From positions 1 through 64,000 of the forward strand of contig NZ_JANIIC010000005.1 of NCBI RefSeq assembly GCF_024519315.1: a DNA stretch of 64,000 nucleotides. The letters run 5' to 3'. A model generated the notes under the pieces. It was not told where the DNA came from. It did no database searches and saw nothing but the letters and a program-made list of their open reading frames with translations. Within the stretch, counting starts at the first letter, position 1. The number at the start of each line of letters is the position of its first letter. This DNA comes from Streptomyces malaysiensis subsp. samsunensis (GTDB lineage: Bacteria > Actinomycetota > Actinomycetes > Streptomycetales > Streptomycetaceae). Positions 26,523 to 34,996 of the stretch are shown here, in pieces. Made by a program: the position numbers and the translations under genes.

Positions 26523-28004
26523 TCAGCGGTAGTCGGGCTGCGTCTGCGTGTTGAGCTCGCCCAGCCGGACCGAGGCGGCGCTGTCGGTGCGCCGGTCGTC
26601 GATCTTCAGGACGTCGAAGCCCTTGTCGATGTCGTTGGAGTAGATGTAGCCGTTGTAGTAGTACGCGGACCAGGAGCCGCCGGTGATGAGCGTGTCGCCG
26701 GAGAGCGGCCCGCGCTCGAAGTAGCCGATCTCCTTGGGCTTGTCGGAGTTGGTGAAGTCCCAGACGGAGACGCCGCCCTGGTACCACGCCTGGACCATGA
26801 TGTCGCGGCCCTTGGCCGGGATCAGCGAGCCGTTGTGGGCGACGCAGTTCTCGGTGTCGGCCTGGTGGCGCGGGATCTTGAAGTAGCTGCGGAAGACCAG
26901 CTTGCGCTTGTCGCCCTTGCCGACGATGTCGTAGATGCCGTCGGCACCGCGGTTCTGTCCCACCTCGGCGTTGCAGGTCGCGGCGACGCCGCCGCCCAGC
27001 TCATCGGTGAACACGACCTTGGTGCCGCGCTCGTTGAAGGTGGCCGAGTGCCAGAAGGCGAAGTTGACGTTGTCCTCGACCCGGTCGATGACCCTCGGCT
27101 TCGCGGGGTCGGCGATGTCGAGCAGGATGCCGTCGCCCATGCACGCGCCCGCCGCCAGCTTCAGCTTGGGGAATGTGGTGAGGTCATGGCAGCCGGTGGT
27201 CTGGGAGACGCCGGGGTTGGTGGGCTGGCCGGGGTTTCCGCCGTCCGGGAAGAGGACGGGGAAGTCGATGACGGCGGCCTTCTCGGGCGCCTTGCGGGGC
27301 ACCTTGATGACGGAGATGCCGTCGTGCGGGGGCTGGCAGTCCGGGAAGGTGACGCTGGGCGAGTACGAGGAGACGTAGATGTACACGTCCTTGCGCTCGG
27401 GCACCAGGGTGTGGGTGTGCGAACCGCAGGAGGTCTCGACGGCGGCGACGTACCGCGGGTTCCGCTTGTCGCTGATGTCGAAGACCTTCATGCCCTCCCA
27501 GGAGGACTTCTCGGTCGCGGGCTGGGTGGTGCTGTTGCAGGAGTTGTCGCTGCGCGAGGAGTCGGTGGAGAGGAAGAGCAGATCCCCTGAGACCGACACA
27601 TCGTTCTGCGACCCCGGGCAGAGCACCTGGCTCACGATCCTCGGGCTCTTCGGCCGGCTGATGTCGTAGATGACGAAGCCGTCGTAGTTGCCCGCGAAGG
27701 CGTACTTGCCCTGGAAGGCCAGGTCGGAGTTGACGCCCTTGAGGTCCTGCTTGGGGATGTTGGTGAGGTGGCTGACATTGTCGCTGTGGACGATCTGGTC
27801 CACGCCGGGAATGTCGCCGTTCTCGATGGCGGCCTTGGCTTCCGCCTGCTGACCGCTGGTCACCCGCTCCTTGTGCGGAGCGTCACCGGGGTCGGGCGTC
27901 GCGGCCGCCGGGCCCGCGGCCAGCAAAGTGGCCACCAGACCGAAGGCGGCCGCGGCCGCGCCGAGGTATCTGCGCCGCTGCGGAGGTCTTTCCCACGGCT
28001 TCAC
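26523..28004 (-). CDS. Secreted LVIVD-repeat β-propeller protein
   Basis: 493 residues. The N-terminus MKPWERPPQRRRYLG followed by an Ala-rich hydrophobic stretch is a signal peptide, possibly Tat-type (RRRYLG). The body repeats a pattern of the kind GFVIYDISRPKSPRIVSQV and MKVFDISDKRNPRYVA, the LVIVD propeller repeat of extracellular actinobacterial proteins. Function is unknown. GTG start at 28004 with GGGAGGA upstream; a very long open frame continuing upstream is shadow sequence across other genes. It is divergent from the DUF305 lipoprotein. Confidence 0.85.
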   Translation of the reverse strand: MKPWERPPQRRRYLGAAAAAFGLVATLLAAGPAAATPDPGDAPHKERVTSGQQAEAKAAIENGDIPGVDQIVHSDNVSHLTNIPKQDLKGVNSDLAFQGKYAFAGNYDGFVIYDISRPKSPRIVSQVLCPGSQNDVSVSGDLLFLSTDSSRSDNSCNSTTQPATEKSSWEGMKVFDISDKRNPRYVAAVETSCGSHTHTLVPERKDVYIYVSSYSPSVTFPDCQPPHDGISVIKVPRKAPEKAAVIDFPVLFPDGGNPGQPTNPGVSQTTGCHDLTTFPKLKLAAGACMGDGILLDIADPAKPRVIDRVEDNVNFAFWHSATFNERGTKVVFTDELGGGVAATCNAEVGQNRGADGIYDIVGKGDKRKLVFRSYFKIPRHQADTENCVAHNGSLIPAKGRDIMVQAWYQGGVSVWDFTNSDKPKEIGYFERGPLSGDTLITGGSWSAYYYNGYIYSNDIDKGFDVLKIDDRRTDSAASVRLGELNTQTQPDYR

Positions 28005-28196
28005 TGCGTCCTCCCTTTGTCGCCGTCTCCGTTCGGAGTTGAACGGTTCACGGACCGGGGGAAGTATCGCTCTATCCATGTACACCACAACAGGTAGCAA
28101 CATGTTCGTAAAGAGATTTTCCCAACGCGCCCGGACCGGTGGCGTCGCTGACGTGCTAAGACGGTCCGCGGATCCCAAGCGCCCCAGGAGGCCACG
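28005..28196. promoter_or_regulatory. Divergent promoter region LVIVD protein / DUF305 lipoprotein
   Basis: 192 bp between two divergent genes for exported proteins, with a less GC-rich core around 28060-28120. A shared promoter region is likely, but I see no clear operator. Confidence 0.45.
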
Positions 28197-28880
28197 GTGT
28201 TGAATCGCCGTACGACGCTCCACACCGCATCCCTCGCGGCCGCCGCGGCGGTGGCCGCTCTGGCACTCGTCCTGACCGGCTGTGACGCGGAGAGCGGCGG
28301 CGGGGCCGACTCCGCGACGGGCAAGGACGGAAAGCCCGCGGTGATCGCGCCGGGCAAGCCCGGCGAGGCGGCGAAGAAGCTGTCGGCCGAGGAGGCGGCG
28401 AAGGCGGGGGACGACGACTCCCCCAACGCGGCCGACCGCTCCTACGTCCGCATGATGATCGAGCACCATCGGCAGGCCCTGGTGATGACCGACCTCGCCC
28501 CCGACCGGGCCGGGTCGGCGAAGGTCGAGCGGCTCGCGGAGCGCATCGCGTCCGGGCAGAAGCCGGAGATCGAGGCGATGCGCGCCTGGCAGAAGACGGA
28601 CGGCGGCGAGCCGAAGGGCGGCGACGGGGGCGGCCACGAGGGCCATGACGCGAAGATGCCGGGGATGGCCACCGCGGCCCAGCTCGAGCGGCTGCGCGCC
28701 GCCAAGGGCGCCGACTTCGACGCGCTCTTCCTCAAGCTGATGATCACCCATCACCGGGGCGCGGTCTCCATGGCCACGGATCTGCTGGCCCAGGGGAACA
28801 ACATCCGGGTGGAGGAGATGGCGAACGATGTGATCGCGCAGCAGAGCAGCGAGATCCGGCGGATGCGCCAGATGACGTAG
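28197..28880 (+). CDS. DUF305 lipoprotein
   Basis: 227 residues with lipobox LVLTGC (Cys29). The DUF305 domain has two His-rich signatures, MMIEHHRQALVMTD and LMITHHRGAVSMATD, and Met-rich stretches. The pattern suggests metal, perhaps copper, binding outside the membrane, but that is inference. GTG start at 28197 behind a strong AGGAGG. Divergent from the LVIVD protein. Confidence 0.9.
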   Translation: MLNRRTTLHTASLAAAAAVAALALVLTGCDAESGGGADSATGKDGKPAVIAPGKPGEAAKKLSAEEAAKAGDDDSPNAADRSYVRMMIEHHRQALVMTDLAPDRAGSAKVERLAERIASGQKPEIEAMRAWQKTDGGEPKGGDGGGHEGHDAKMPGMATAAQLERLRAAKGADFDALFLKLMITHHRGAVSMATDLLAQGNNIRVEEMANDVIAQQSSEIRRMRQMT

Positions 28881-28916
28881 CGGGGTGCCCGCGGCCGTAG
28901 GGGTCGCGTCGCGGTG

Positions 28917-28965
28917 CCGGGGGTGCCTCGCGGCGCCGGGGGTGCCTCGCGGCGCCGGGGTGCGG
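28917..28965 (+). repeat. Short GC-rich tandem repeat after the DUF305 gene
   Basis: Two perfect neighbouring copies of a roughly 20-bp unit (core GGGGGTGCCTCGCGGCGCC) plus a partial third. The flanking phrase CGCGGCCGTAGGGG occurs at about 28889 and again at about 28986. It is non-coding, between DUF305 and fprA. Confidence 0.6.
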
Positions 28966-29135
28966 AGCTTGACCTCTCGGGCGTCCGCGGCCGTAGGGGG
29001 CCGCGTCAGGGCCGGACCAGGCCGCACGGGGATCACGGCCGGAGGCGTCACCCGGACCGGTCCCCGGCGCGTAGTGCCGGACAGGGCGCCCCGCAGGGTG
29101 GGATGCTGGAGACATCCTGCGGAAGGAGCTCCTTC

Positions 29136-30479
29136 GTGCTTCGCGTCGCGGTCGTCGGATCCGGGCCGAGCGGGGTGTACGCGGCCCAAGCGCTCGTCCA
29201 GCAGCAGGCTGTCCCCGAGGTGTCGGTGCATGTGCTGGACCGGCTGCCCTGTCCGTACGGACTGGTGCGCTACGGGGTGGCGCCCGACCACGAGAAGATC
29301 AAGTCGCTCCAGAACACGCTGCGCGCGGTCCTGGAGCACCCCCGGGTCAGCTTTCTCGGCAATGTGCATGTGGGCCCGCCCCCGCTGGTGCCCGAGCGGC
29401 TGCTGGGGCTCTACCACGCGGTGGTCTACTGCGTGGGCGCGGCGACCGACCGGCGGCTCGGCGTTCCGGGCGAGGAGCTGCCGGGCAGCTTCTCCGCGAC
29501 CGACTTCGTCTCCTGGTACAGCGCCCATCCCGACGCGACCGGCGACGCCTTCGCGCTCGGGGCGGGCTCCGCCGTCGTCATCGGGGTGGGCAATGTGGCG
29601 GTGGACGTGGCGCGCATCCTGGCCCGCGGGGCGGAGGAGCTGAGGCCCACCGATGTGCCGCACGCGGCCCTCGGGGCGCTGTCCGAGAGCCGGGTCTCGG
29701 ACATCCATATGGTGGGCAGGCGCGGGCCGTCGCAGGCGAAGTTCACCACCAAGGAGCTGCGTGAGCTGGGCTCGCTGACCGGCGCCGATGTGCTGGTGCG
29801 CCCCGAGGAGCTGGCGCTGGACCCGGCGTACGGGGACCCGTCGGGGCTGCCCCGGCTCAACCGGCGCAATGTGGAGGTGCTGCGCGACTGGGCGCGGCGC
29901 GAGCCCTCGGGCCGGGCGCGCCGGATCCATCTGCGGTTCTTCCTGCGGCCGGTGGCGCTGCTCGGCGAGGGCGCGGTGCGCGCGGTGCGGTTCGAGCGGA
30001 CCGCGCCGGACGGGCGCGGCGGGGTCGCGGGCACCGGGGTCTTCGAGGACATCGAGGCGCCGCTGGTGCTGCGGTCGGTGGGCTACCGGGGTGTGCCGCT
30101 GCCGGGGCTGCCGTTCGACGAGGAGCGCGGCACGGTCCCCAACGCGGCGGGGCGGGTGCTGCGCGGCGGCGAGCCCTCGCCCGGGGAGTACGTGGCGGGG
30201 TGGATCAAGCGCGGGCCGACCGGGGTGATCGGCACCAACCGGCCGTGCGCGAAGGAGACCGTGGCCTCGCTGCTGGCCGACGCGGACGCGCTCACCGCCC
30301 GCCCGGTGGCGGCGGATCCGCTGCGGGCGCTGCGCGAGGCGGGACTGGAGCCGGTGGAGTGGACCGGCTGGCTGCGGATCGAGGCGGCCGAGGAGGCGCT
30401 CGGGGAGGCGCTGGGGCGTACGAAGGTGAAGATCCCGGACTGGACGGGGCTGCTGGGCGCGGCGCGCGGACAGGAGTGA
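29136..30479 (+). CDS. fprA: NADPH-ferredoxin reductase, FprA/adrenodoxin-reductase type
   Basis: 447 residues. The FAD motif is VGSGPSGVYAA, with the family signature GVAPDHEKIK, the NADP motif VIGVGNVAVDVAR and the C-terminal AGWIKRGPTGVIGTN. It passes electrons from NADPH to ferredoxins, so it is a conceivable general reductase for the P450/ferredoxin pair, though nothing ties it to the cluster. I place the start at GTG 29136, because GGAAGGAG lies 7 bp upstream and the protein then begins directly with the FAD strand. ATG 29103 is the alternative. Confidence 0.88.
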   Translation: MLRVAVVGSGPSGVYAAQALVQQQAVPEVSVHVLDRLPCPYGLVRYGVAPDHEKIKSLQNTLRAVLEHPRVSFLGNVHVGPPPLVPERLLGLYHAVVYCVGAATDRRLGVPGEELPGSFSATDFVSWYSAHPDATGDAFALGAGSAVVIGVGNVAVDVARILARGAEELRPTDVPHAALGALSESRVSDIHMVGRRGPSQAKFTTKELRELGSLTGADVLVRPEELALDPAYGDPSGLPRLNRRNVEVLRDWARREPSGRARRIHLRFFLRPVALLGEGAVRAVRFERTAPDGRGGVAGTGVFEDIEAPLVLRSVGYRGVPLPGLPFDEERGTVPNAAGRVLRGGEPSPGEYVAGWIKRGPTGVIGTNRPCAKETVASLLADADALTARPVAADPLRALREAGLEPVEWTGWLRIEAAEEALGEALGRTKVKIPDWTGLLGAARGQE

Positions 30480-30494
30480 ACCGGGCCGGGTGAA

Positions 30495-30518
30495 CCGCCG
30501 CCGGGCGCCCGGCGGCGG
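30495..30518. terminator. GC-rich palindrome after fprA
   Basis: A 24-bp perfect palindrome (12 + 12, centre GGGCGCCC) 15 bp after the fprA stop. It is a probable terminator, although the lack of a loop means the central bases must stay unpaired. Confidence 0.6.
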
Positions 30519-30576
30519 CCCCCGGCTCCCTGCGGTCGGACCGGTGGTTCGCGGGTCTCCGCGCGGTCCAAGGGGG

Positions 30577-30660
30577 TTGACACACGGCGGCAACACCCCT
30601 GAAATCAACAGATTGTTTAAGCCTTCTACGGTCGCGTCACCCTGATCCGTCGCCCATCCC
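30577..30660 (+). promoter_or_regulatory. Probable promoter region of the NCS2 permease
   Basis: A consensus -35 TTGACA lies at 30577-30582, but the -10 is unclear (TGAAAT at 30600 or a later box). An AT-rich imperfect palindrome around 30604-30618 (AAATCAAC/GATTGTTT) could be an operator. The gene starts at 30682. Confidence 0.4.
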
Positions 30661-30681
30661 TGCGCCGCGCGAGGAGCCGCC

Positions 30682-32070
30682 ATGACGTCCGTACGCCATC
30701 CCGTGGAAGAGGTGCCGCCGCCCGGCCGGCTCACCGCCTTCGGGCTTCAGCATGTGCTGGCCATGTACGCGGGCGCGGTGGCCGTGCCGCTGATCGTCGG
30801 CGGGGCGATGAAGCTGTCCCCCGCCGATCTGGCGTATCTCATCAACGCCGATCTGCTGCTGTGCGGTATCGCCACGATCCTCCAGTGCGTGGGGCTGTGG
30901 CGGTTCGGCGTCCGGCTGCCGATCATGCAGGGCTGCACCTTCGCGGCGGTCACCCCGATGGTGCTGATCGGCACCGAGGGCGGCGGGCTGCGCGCGATCT
31001 ACGGTTCGGTGATCGTGGCCGGGGTGGCGATGATCCTGCTGGCGCCGGTCTTCGGGCGGCTGCTGCGGTTCTTCCCGCCGCTGGTGACCGGCACGGTGAT
31101 ACTGGTCATCGGTCTCTCGCTGCTGCCGGTCGCGGGCAACTGGGCGGCCGGCGGCCAGGGCGCGGCGGACTTCGGCGCGCCGAAGAACCTGGGCCTGGCC
31201 GCCGGGGTGCTGGTCCTCGTCCTGGCCGTGCAGCGCTTCGCGCCCGGGTTCCTGAGCCGGGTGGCGGTGCTGGTGGGGATCGTGGCCGGGACGGCGGCAG
31301 CGATACCGCTGGGCTTCACCGACTTCTCCGGGGTGGGCGGCGCCGACTGGGTCGGCGTGTCCACCCCGTTCCACTTCGGCACCCCCGTGTTCGAGACTCC
31401 GGCCGTGGTGTCGATGCTGGTCGTCGCGCTGGTGACGATGACCGAGACCACCGGCGACTTCATCGCGGTGGGCGAGCTGACCGAGCGCCCGGTCGACGCG
31501 CGGCGGCTGGCGAACGGACTGCGCGCGGACGGCGCCGCGACCGTGCTCGGCGGGGTCTTCAACACCTTCCCGTACACCGCCTTCGCGCAGAACGTCGGCC
31601 TGGTGGGAATGACCCGGGTGCGCAGCCGCTGGGTGGTGGCGGCCGCGGGCGGCATGCTGGTGCTGCTCGGTCTGGCCCCGAAGCTGGGCGCGGTGGTGGC
31701 GGCGATCCCGGCCCCGGTGCTGGGCGGGGCGGGCCTGGTGATGTTCGGTACGGTCGCGGCGAGCGGGCTGCGCACGCTGGCCGGGGTGGACTTCCGGGAC
31801 AACCACAACCTCACCGTGGTCGCGGTGTCGGCCGCCGTGGGGCTGCTGCCGGTCGGCGTGCCGGGGATCTACAAGGAGTTCCCGGACTGGTTCCAGACGG
31901 TGATGGACAGCGGGATCAGCGCCGGGTGTGTCACCGCGATCGCGCTCAACCTGCTCTTCAACCACCTGCCGGCCGGGCGGACTTCAGCCCCGATCGCCGC
32001 CGCCGCGCCCCTCCTGGAGGGCCGCGGCGGCGAGGACGCTGTCGAGCAGACCGGGGAACAGCGCGTCTAG
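30682..32070 (+). CDS. Nucleobase:cation symporter-2 family permease (uracil/xanthine type)
   Basis: 462 residues, strongly hydrophobic, with the 12-14 segments of the NCS2 family. The N-terminus has the family signature FGLQHVLAMYAGAVAVPL, and later TMTETTGDFIAVGEL carries the conserved Glu of the substrate motif. It imports a purine or pyrimidine base with a cation; the exact substrate cannot be read. ATG 30682 follows GAGGAG. The last 87 bp overlap the convergent arsR-type gene, so the two mRNAs are complementary at their 3' ends. Confidence 0.9.
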   Translation: MTSVRHPVEEVPPPGRLTAFGLQHVLAMYAGAVAVPLIVGGAMKLSPADLAYLINADLLLCGIATILQCVGLWRFGVRLPIMQGCTFAAVTPMVLIGTEGGGLRAIYGSVIVAGVAMILLAPVFGRLLRFFPPLVTGTVILVIGLSLLPVAGNWAAGGQGAADFGAPKNLGLAAGVLVLVLAVQRFAPGFLSRVAVLVGIVAGTAAAIPLGFTDFSGVGGADWVGVSTPFHFGTPVFETPAVVSMLVVALVTMTETTGDFIAVGELTERPVDARRLANGLRADGAATVLGGVFNTFPYTAFAQNVGLVGMTRVRSRWVVAAAGGMLVLLGLAPKLGAVVAAIPAPVLGGAGLVMFGTVAASGLRTLAGVDFRDNHNLTVVAVSAAVGLLPVGVPGIYKEFPDWFQTVMDSGISAGCVTAIALNLLFNHLPAGRTSAPIAAAAPLLEGRGGEDAVEQTGEQRV

Positions 32071-32367
32071 GTCATCGCGGCGCAGGGCGTTCATCTTGGC
32101 GGTGCCCCGGTAGATCTGGTTGATCACACCGCATTCGCGCAGCACCCGGAAGTGGTGGGTGGTGGTGGACTTGCTGACCGGCAGGTCGAAGACCGAGCAG
32201 GACAGCTCGCCCGGCTCCTCGGCGAGCGTCCGCACCACCCGCATCCGCATGGGTTCGGAGAGCGCGTGCAGCACATCCTCGAGGCGGATCTCCTCGCGCC
32301 GCGGATGCTCCAGCGAGCGCCCGGTCGTCTGGGGCTGGGGCGCGGTCGGCGTGGTCTGCGTCTGCAC
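31984..32367 (-). CDS. ArsR-family winged-helix regulator
   Basis: 127 residues with the ArsR HTH: ALSEPMRMRVVRTLAEEPGE, then PVSKSTTTHHFRVLRECGVI. The single Cys near the HTH (ELSCSVFDLP) is not a classic metal-site pair. GTG start with GAGGAG upstream. The 22-bp operator in its promoter (32405-32426) is repeated upstream of the neighbouring old-yellow-enzyme gene, so it probably represses itself and that flavoenzyme, perhaps responding to a reactive small molecule. Confidence 0.9.
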   Translation of the reverse strand: MQTQTTPTAPQPQTTGRSLEHPRREEIRLEDVLHALSEPMRMRVVRTLAEEPGELSCSVFDLPVSKSTTTHHFRVLRECGVINQIYRGTAKMNALRRDDLDALFPGLLDSVLAAAALQEGRGGGDRG

Positions 32368-32404
32368 GGCTGCTCCTCATCGCCTCGTTCCGGGACCTCC
32401 AGTG

Positions 32405-32426
32405 TAGTTTGACGATCGCCGTACTA
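32405..32426 (-). promoter_or_regulatory. 22-bp operator in the ArsR promoter
   Basis: A near-palindrome with TAGT/ACTA ends and a GRCGATCGTC core. It fills the space just upstream of a minus-strand -10 TACACT (32406-32401). 20 of 22 positions match the site at 33601-33622 in inverted orientation. Confidence 0.75.
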
Positions 32427-32459
32427 CTCCGAGCCCGAACGGGATGGCGGCGGTCCCGG

Positions 32460-33539
32460 CTACCGGACCGCTCGGTGGTACTGGTCCGGGCTGTGCACCC
32501 GGCCGCCCAGTTCGGCCGCCGCGTGGCGGGCGAAGTAGGGGTCCCGGAGCAGTTCGCGGCCCAGCAGGACGGCGTCCGCCTCACCATTGGTGACGATCTT
32601 CTCGGCCTGCTCCGCCTCGGTGATCAGCCCGACCGCGGCCACCGGCAGCCCGGTCTCCCGGCGCACCCGCGCGGCGAACGGCACCTGGTAGCCCGGCTCC
32701 ACCGGAATGCGCACACCGGCGGCGTTGCCACCGCTGGAGACGTCGAGGAGGTCCACTCCGTGGTCCTTCAGCAGGGCGGCGAGCCGGACGGTGTCATCCG
32801 CGGTCCAGCCGTTCTCCTCCAGCCAGTCGGTGGCCGAGATACGGAAGAACAGCGGCAGTTCCTCCGGCCAGACCGCGCGGACCGCGTCGACGACCTCCAG
32901 GGCGAAGCGGGCGCGGTTCTCGAAGGAGCCGCCGTAGCCGTCGGTGCGGTGGTTGCTGTGCGGGGAGAGGAACTCGCCGATGAGATAGCCATGGGCGCCG
33001 TGGATCTCGGCCACCTCGAAACCGGCCGCGAGCGCGCGCCGCGCGGCGGCCGCGAACTGGCGGGTGATCTCGCCGATGCCCTCCTCGGACAGCTCGTCCG
33101 GCACCGGGTGACCCTCGTCGAACGGGACCGGGCTCGGCCCCAGCGGCTGCCAGCCCCGCTGGTCGGCGGCGAGCGGTTCGCCGCCCCTCCAGGGAGCGTC
33201 GGTGGACGCCTTACGGCCGGCATGGGCGAGCTGGATGCCGGGGACGGTGCCCTGCGCCTTGAGGAAGCCGACGATCTTACGGAACGCCTCGACCTGGGTG
33301 TCGTTCCAGATGCCGAGGTCTCCGGGGCTGATGCGGCCCTCGGGGGACACGGCCGTCGCCTCGACCAGGATCAGCCCCGTGCCACCGGTGGCACGGGCGC
33401 CGTAGTGGACGAAGTGCCAGTCGTGCGGAACGCCGGCGCCCTCGTCCGGGTCCGCGCTGTACTGGCACATGGGCGACATCCAGAGGCGGTTGGGGATGGT
33501 CAGCGACCGCAGGGTGAAGGGCTCGAAGAGGGCACTCAT
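32460..33539 (-). CDS. NADH:flavin oxidoreductase, YqjM-like old yellow enzyme
   Basis: 359 residues, FMN TIM barrel. SPMCQYS carries Cys25 and Tyr27, the redox-modulating Cys typical of the YqjM class. QLAHAGRKAS and EIHGAHGYLI are the substrate and FMN motifs. It reduces activated C=C bonds of enals, enones, quinones or nitro compounds with NAD(P)H. The ATG is preceded by the second copy of the ArsR operator, overlapping a -35-like TTGACG, which suggests induction by an electrophile through the neighbouring ArsR protein. Confidence 0.92.
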   Translation of the reverse strand: MSALFEPFTLRSLTIPNRLWMSPMCQYSADPDEGAGVPHDWHFVHYGARATGGTGLILVEATAVSPEGRISPGDLGIWNDTQVEAFRKIVGFLKAQGTVPGIQLAHAGRKASTDAPWRGGEPLAADQRGWQPLGPSPVPFDEGHPVPDELSEEGIGEITRQFAAAARRALAAGFEVAEIHGAHGYLIGEFLSPHSNHRTDGYGGSFENRARFALEVVDAVRAVWPEELPLFFRISATDWLEENGWTADDTVRLAALLKDHGVDLLDVSSGGNAAGVRIPVEPGYQVPFAARVRRETGLPVAAVGLITEAEQAEKIVTNGEADAVLLGRELLRDPYFARHAAAELGGRVHSPDQYHRAVR

Positions 33540-33853
33540 GAACGTCTCCGTTTCTCCTCGCGCGGCCCGGCCGGACCGCCGCCTTGTACGGCAACTACCG
33601 TAGTACGACGATCGTCAAATTACGAAATCCCTCGTATGAGGCCGTGACCTGCTGTGACGCATGTGACCTCGGGTGACGCGGATGGCTTCCGGCCCGTTGT
33701 CAGTGGTGGGGTGCAGACTCTGTGATGACGGACACATCCCCTTCTCCTCCATCGATCCGCCCACCGATCCGCCACCCCCCGATCTCCTTTCGCCGTTCTC
33801 GTTCCGCCGCCCATCTCATGCTCCCCATCTCATGCTCCAAGGAGTGAGCCGTC
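33540..33853. other. Divergent intergenic region OYE / BNR-repeat gene
   Basis: 314 bp. Besides the operator at 33601-33622 I see only general promoter-like sequence, and the strong ribosome site AAGGAG before the BNR gene. The short direct repeat CTCATGCTCC at 33817-33840 is minor. Confidence 0.5.
33601..33622 (-). promoter_or_regulatory. 22-bp operator in the old-yellow-enzyme promoter
   Basis: TAGT-N2-GACGATCGTC-N2-ATTA. It overlaps a minus-strand TTGACG (-35, 33618-33613), 62 bp before the start codon. It matches the site before the ArsR gene at 20 of 22 positions. Confidence 0.75.
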
Positions 33854-34942
33854 ATGAACGATGTCCTGCTCGCCATCGGCACCCGCAAGGGTCTCTTCCT
33901 CGGCCGCTCCGGCGGCCGCGGGGGCTGGGACCTCACCGGCCCCCACTTCCCCATGCAGGCGGTGTACTCCGTCGGCATCGACACCCGGGGCGACCGCCCC
34001 CGGCTGCTGGCCGGTGCGGACAGCTCGCACTGGGGCCCCTCGGTCTTCCGCTCCGACGACCTCGGGGCCGCCTGGCACGAGCCCGCCGAGCCCGCGGTGA
34101 AGTTCCCGGAGGGCACCGGCACCTCGCTGGAGCGGGTGTGGCAGCTTCAGCCGGCCGGGCCCGACGAGCCGGGGGTGGTCTACGCGGGCACCCAGCCCGG
34201 GGCGCTGTTCCGCTCCGAGGACGGCGGGGAGACCTTCGCCTTCGTCCGCAGCCTGTGGGACCACCCCCAGCGGCCGGAGTGGGGCGAGGGGTTCGGCGGG
34301 CAGGCCGTGCACACCGTCGTCACCGATCCGAGGGACCCGCGGGCGCTCATGGTCGCCGTGTCCTCCGGCGGGGTGTACCGCTCCGCGGACGGCGGGGAGA
34401 GCTGGGAGCCGTCCAACAGCGGGCTCAAGGCGGAGTTCCTGCCGGATCAGTACCCGGAGTTCGGGCAGTGCGTCCACAAGATCGCCCGGGATCCGGTCGA
34501 CCCGGACCGGCTCTACCTCCAGAACCACGGCGGGGTGTACCGCAGCGACGACGGCGGCACGCACTGGACCGAGATCGGCAAGGACCTCCCGGCGGACTTC
34601 GGCTTCGCGGTCACCGTCCATCCGCGCCGCGGCGGTGTCGTCTACGTCTTCCCGGCCAGCGACGGTTCGGACCGCTATCCCCCGGAGTACCGCTGCCGGG
34701 TGTTCCGCACCGAGGACGCGGGCGCCACCTGGGAGGAGCGGTGCGCCGGGCTGCCGGGCGAGCCCCACTACGGGGTGGTGCTGAGAGACGCGCTGCGCAC
34801 CGATGACGCCGATCCGGCCGGGGTCTACTTCGGCAATCGCAACGGCGAGGTGTACGCCAGCGCCGACGAGGGCGAGAGCTGGCGGCAGATCGCCCGTCAT
34901 CTCCCGGATGTGCTGTGTGTCCGGGCCGCCGTGATCGGCTGA
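33854..34942 (+). CDS. BNR/Asp-box β-propeller protein (sialidase/sortilin-like fold)
   Basis: 362 residues with about six Asp-box units: SDDLGAAW, SEDGGETF, SADGGESW, SDDGGTHW, TEDAGATW and SADEGESW. No signal peptide is visible, so it is probably cytoplasmic. The Asp-boxes show the fold, not an activity; the Arg triad of true sialidases is not evident. ATG follows AAGGAG. It precedes ung in the same direction with a 54-bp gap. Confidence 0.85.
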   Translation: MNDVLLAIGTRKGLFLGRSGGRGGWDLTGPHFPMQAVYSVGIDTRGDRPRLLAGADSSHWGPSVFRSDDLGAAWHEPAEPAVKFPEGTGTSLERVWQLQPAGPDEPGVVYAGTQPGALFRSEDGGETFAFVRSLWDHPQRPEWGEGFGGQAVHTVVTDPRDPRALMVAVSSGGVYRSADGGESWEPSNSGLKAEFLPDQYPEFGQCVHKIARDPVDPDRLYLQNHGGVYRSDDGGTHWTEIGKDLPADFGFAVTVHPRRGGVVYVFPASDGSDRYPPEYRCRVFRTEDAGATWEERCAGLPGEPHYGVVLRDALRTDDADPAGVYFGNRNGEVYASADEGESWRQIARHLPDVLCVRAAVIG

Positions 34943-34996
34943 GAGTGATCGCGAAGCGGCACGCGGCCACGCGCTGAGCCACTAGAGTGACGCGGT

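Noticed and set aside
28917..29010. Hairpin terminator in the GC-rich repeat after DUF305
   Set aside because: The sequence is mainly direct repeats; no long inverted repeat could be drawn.
26523..30734. A single open frame of 1403 codons on the minus strand
   Set aside because: Only 26523-28004 has signal peptide, family similarity, ribosome site and proper start. The rest is antisense to DUF305 and fprA and open because of high GC.
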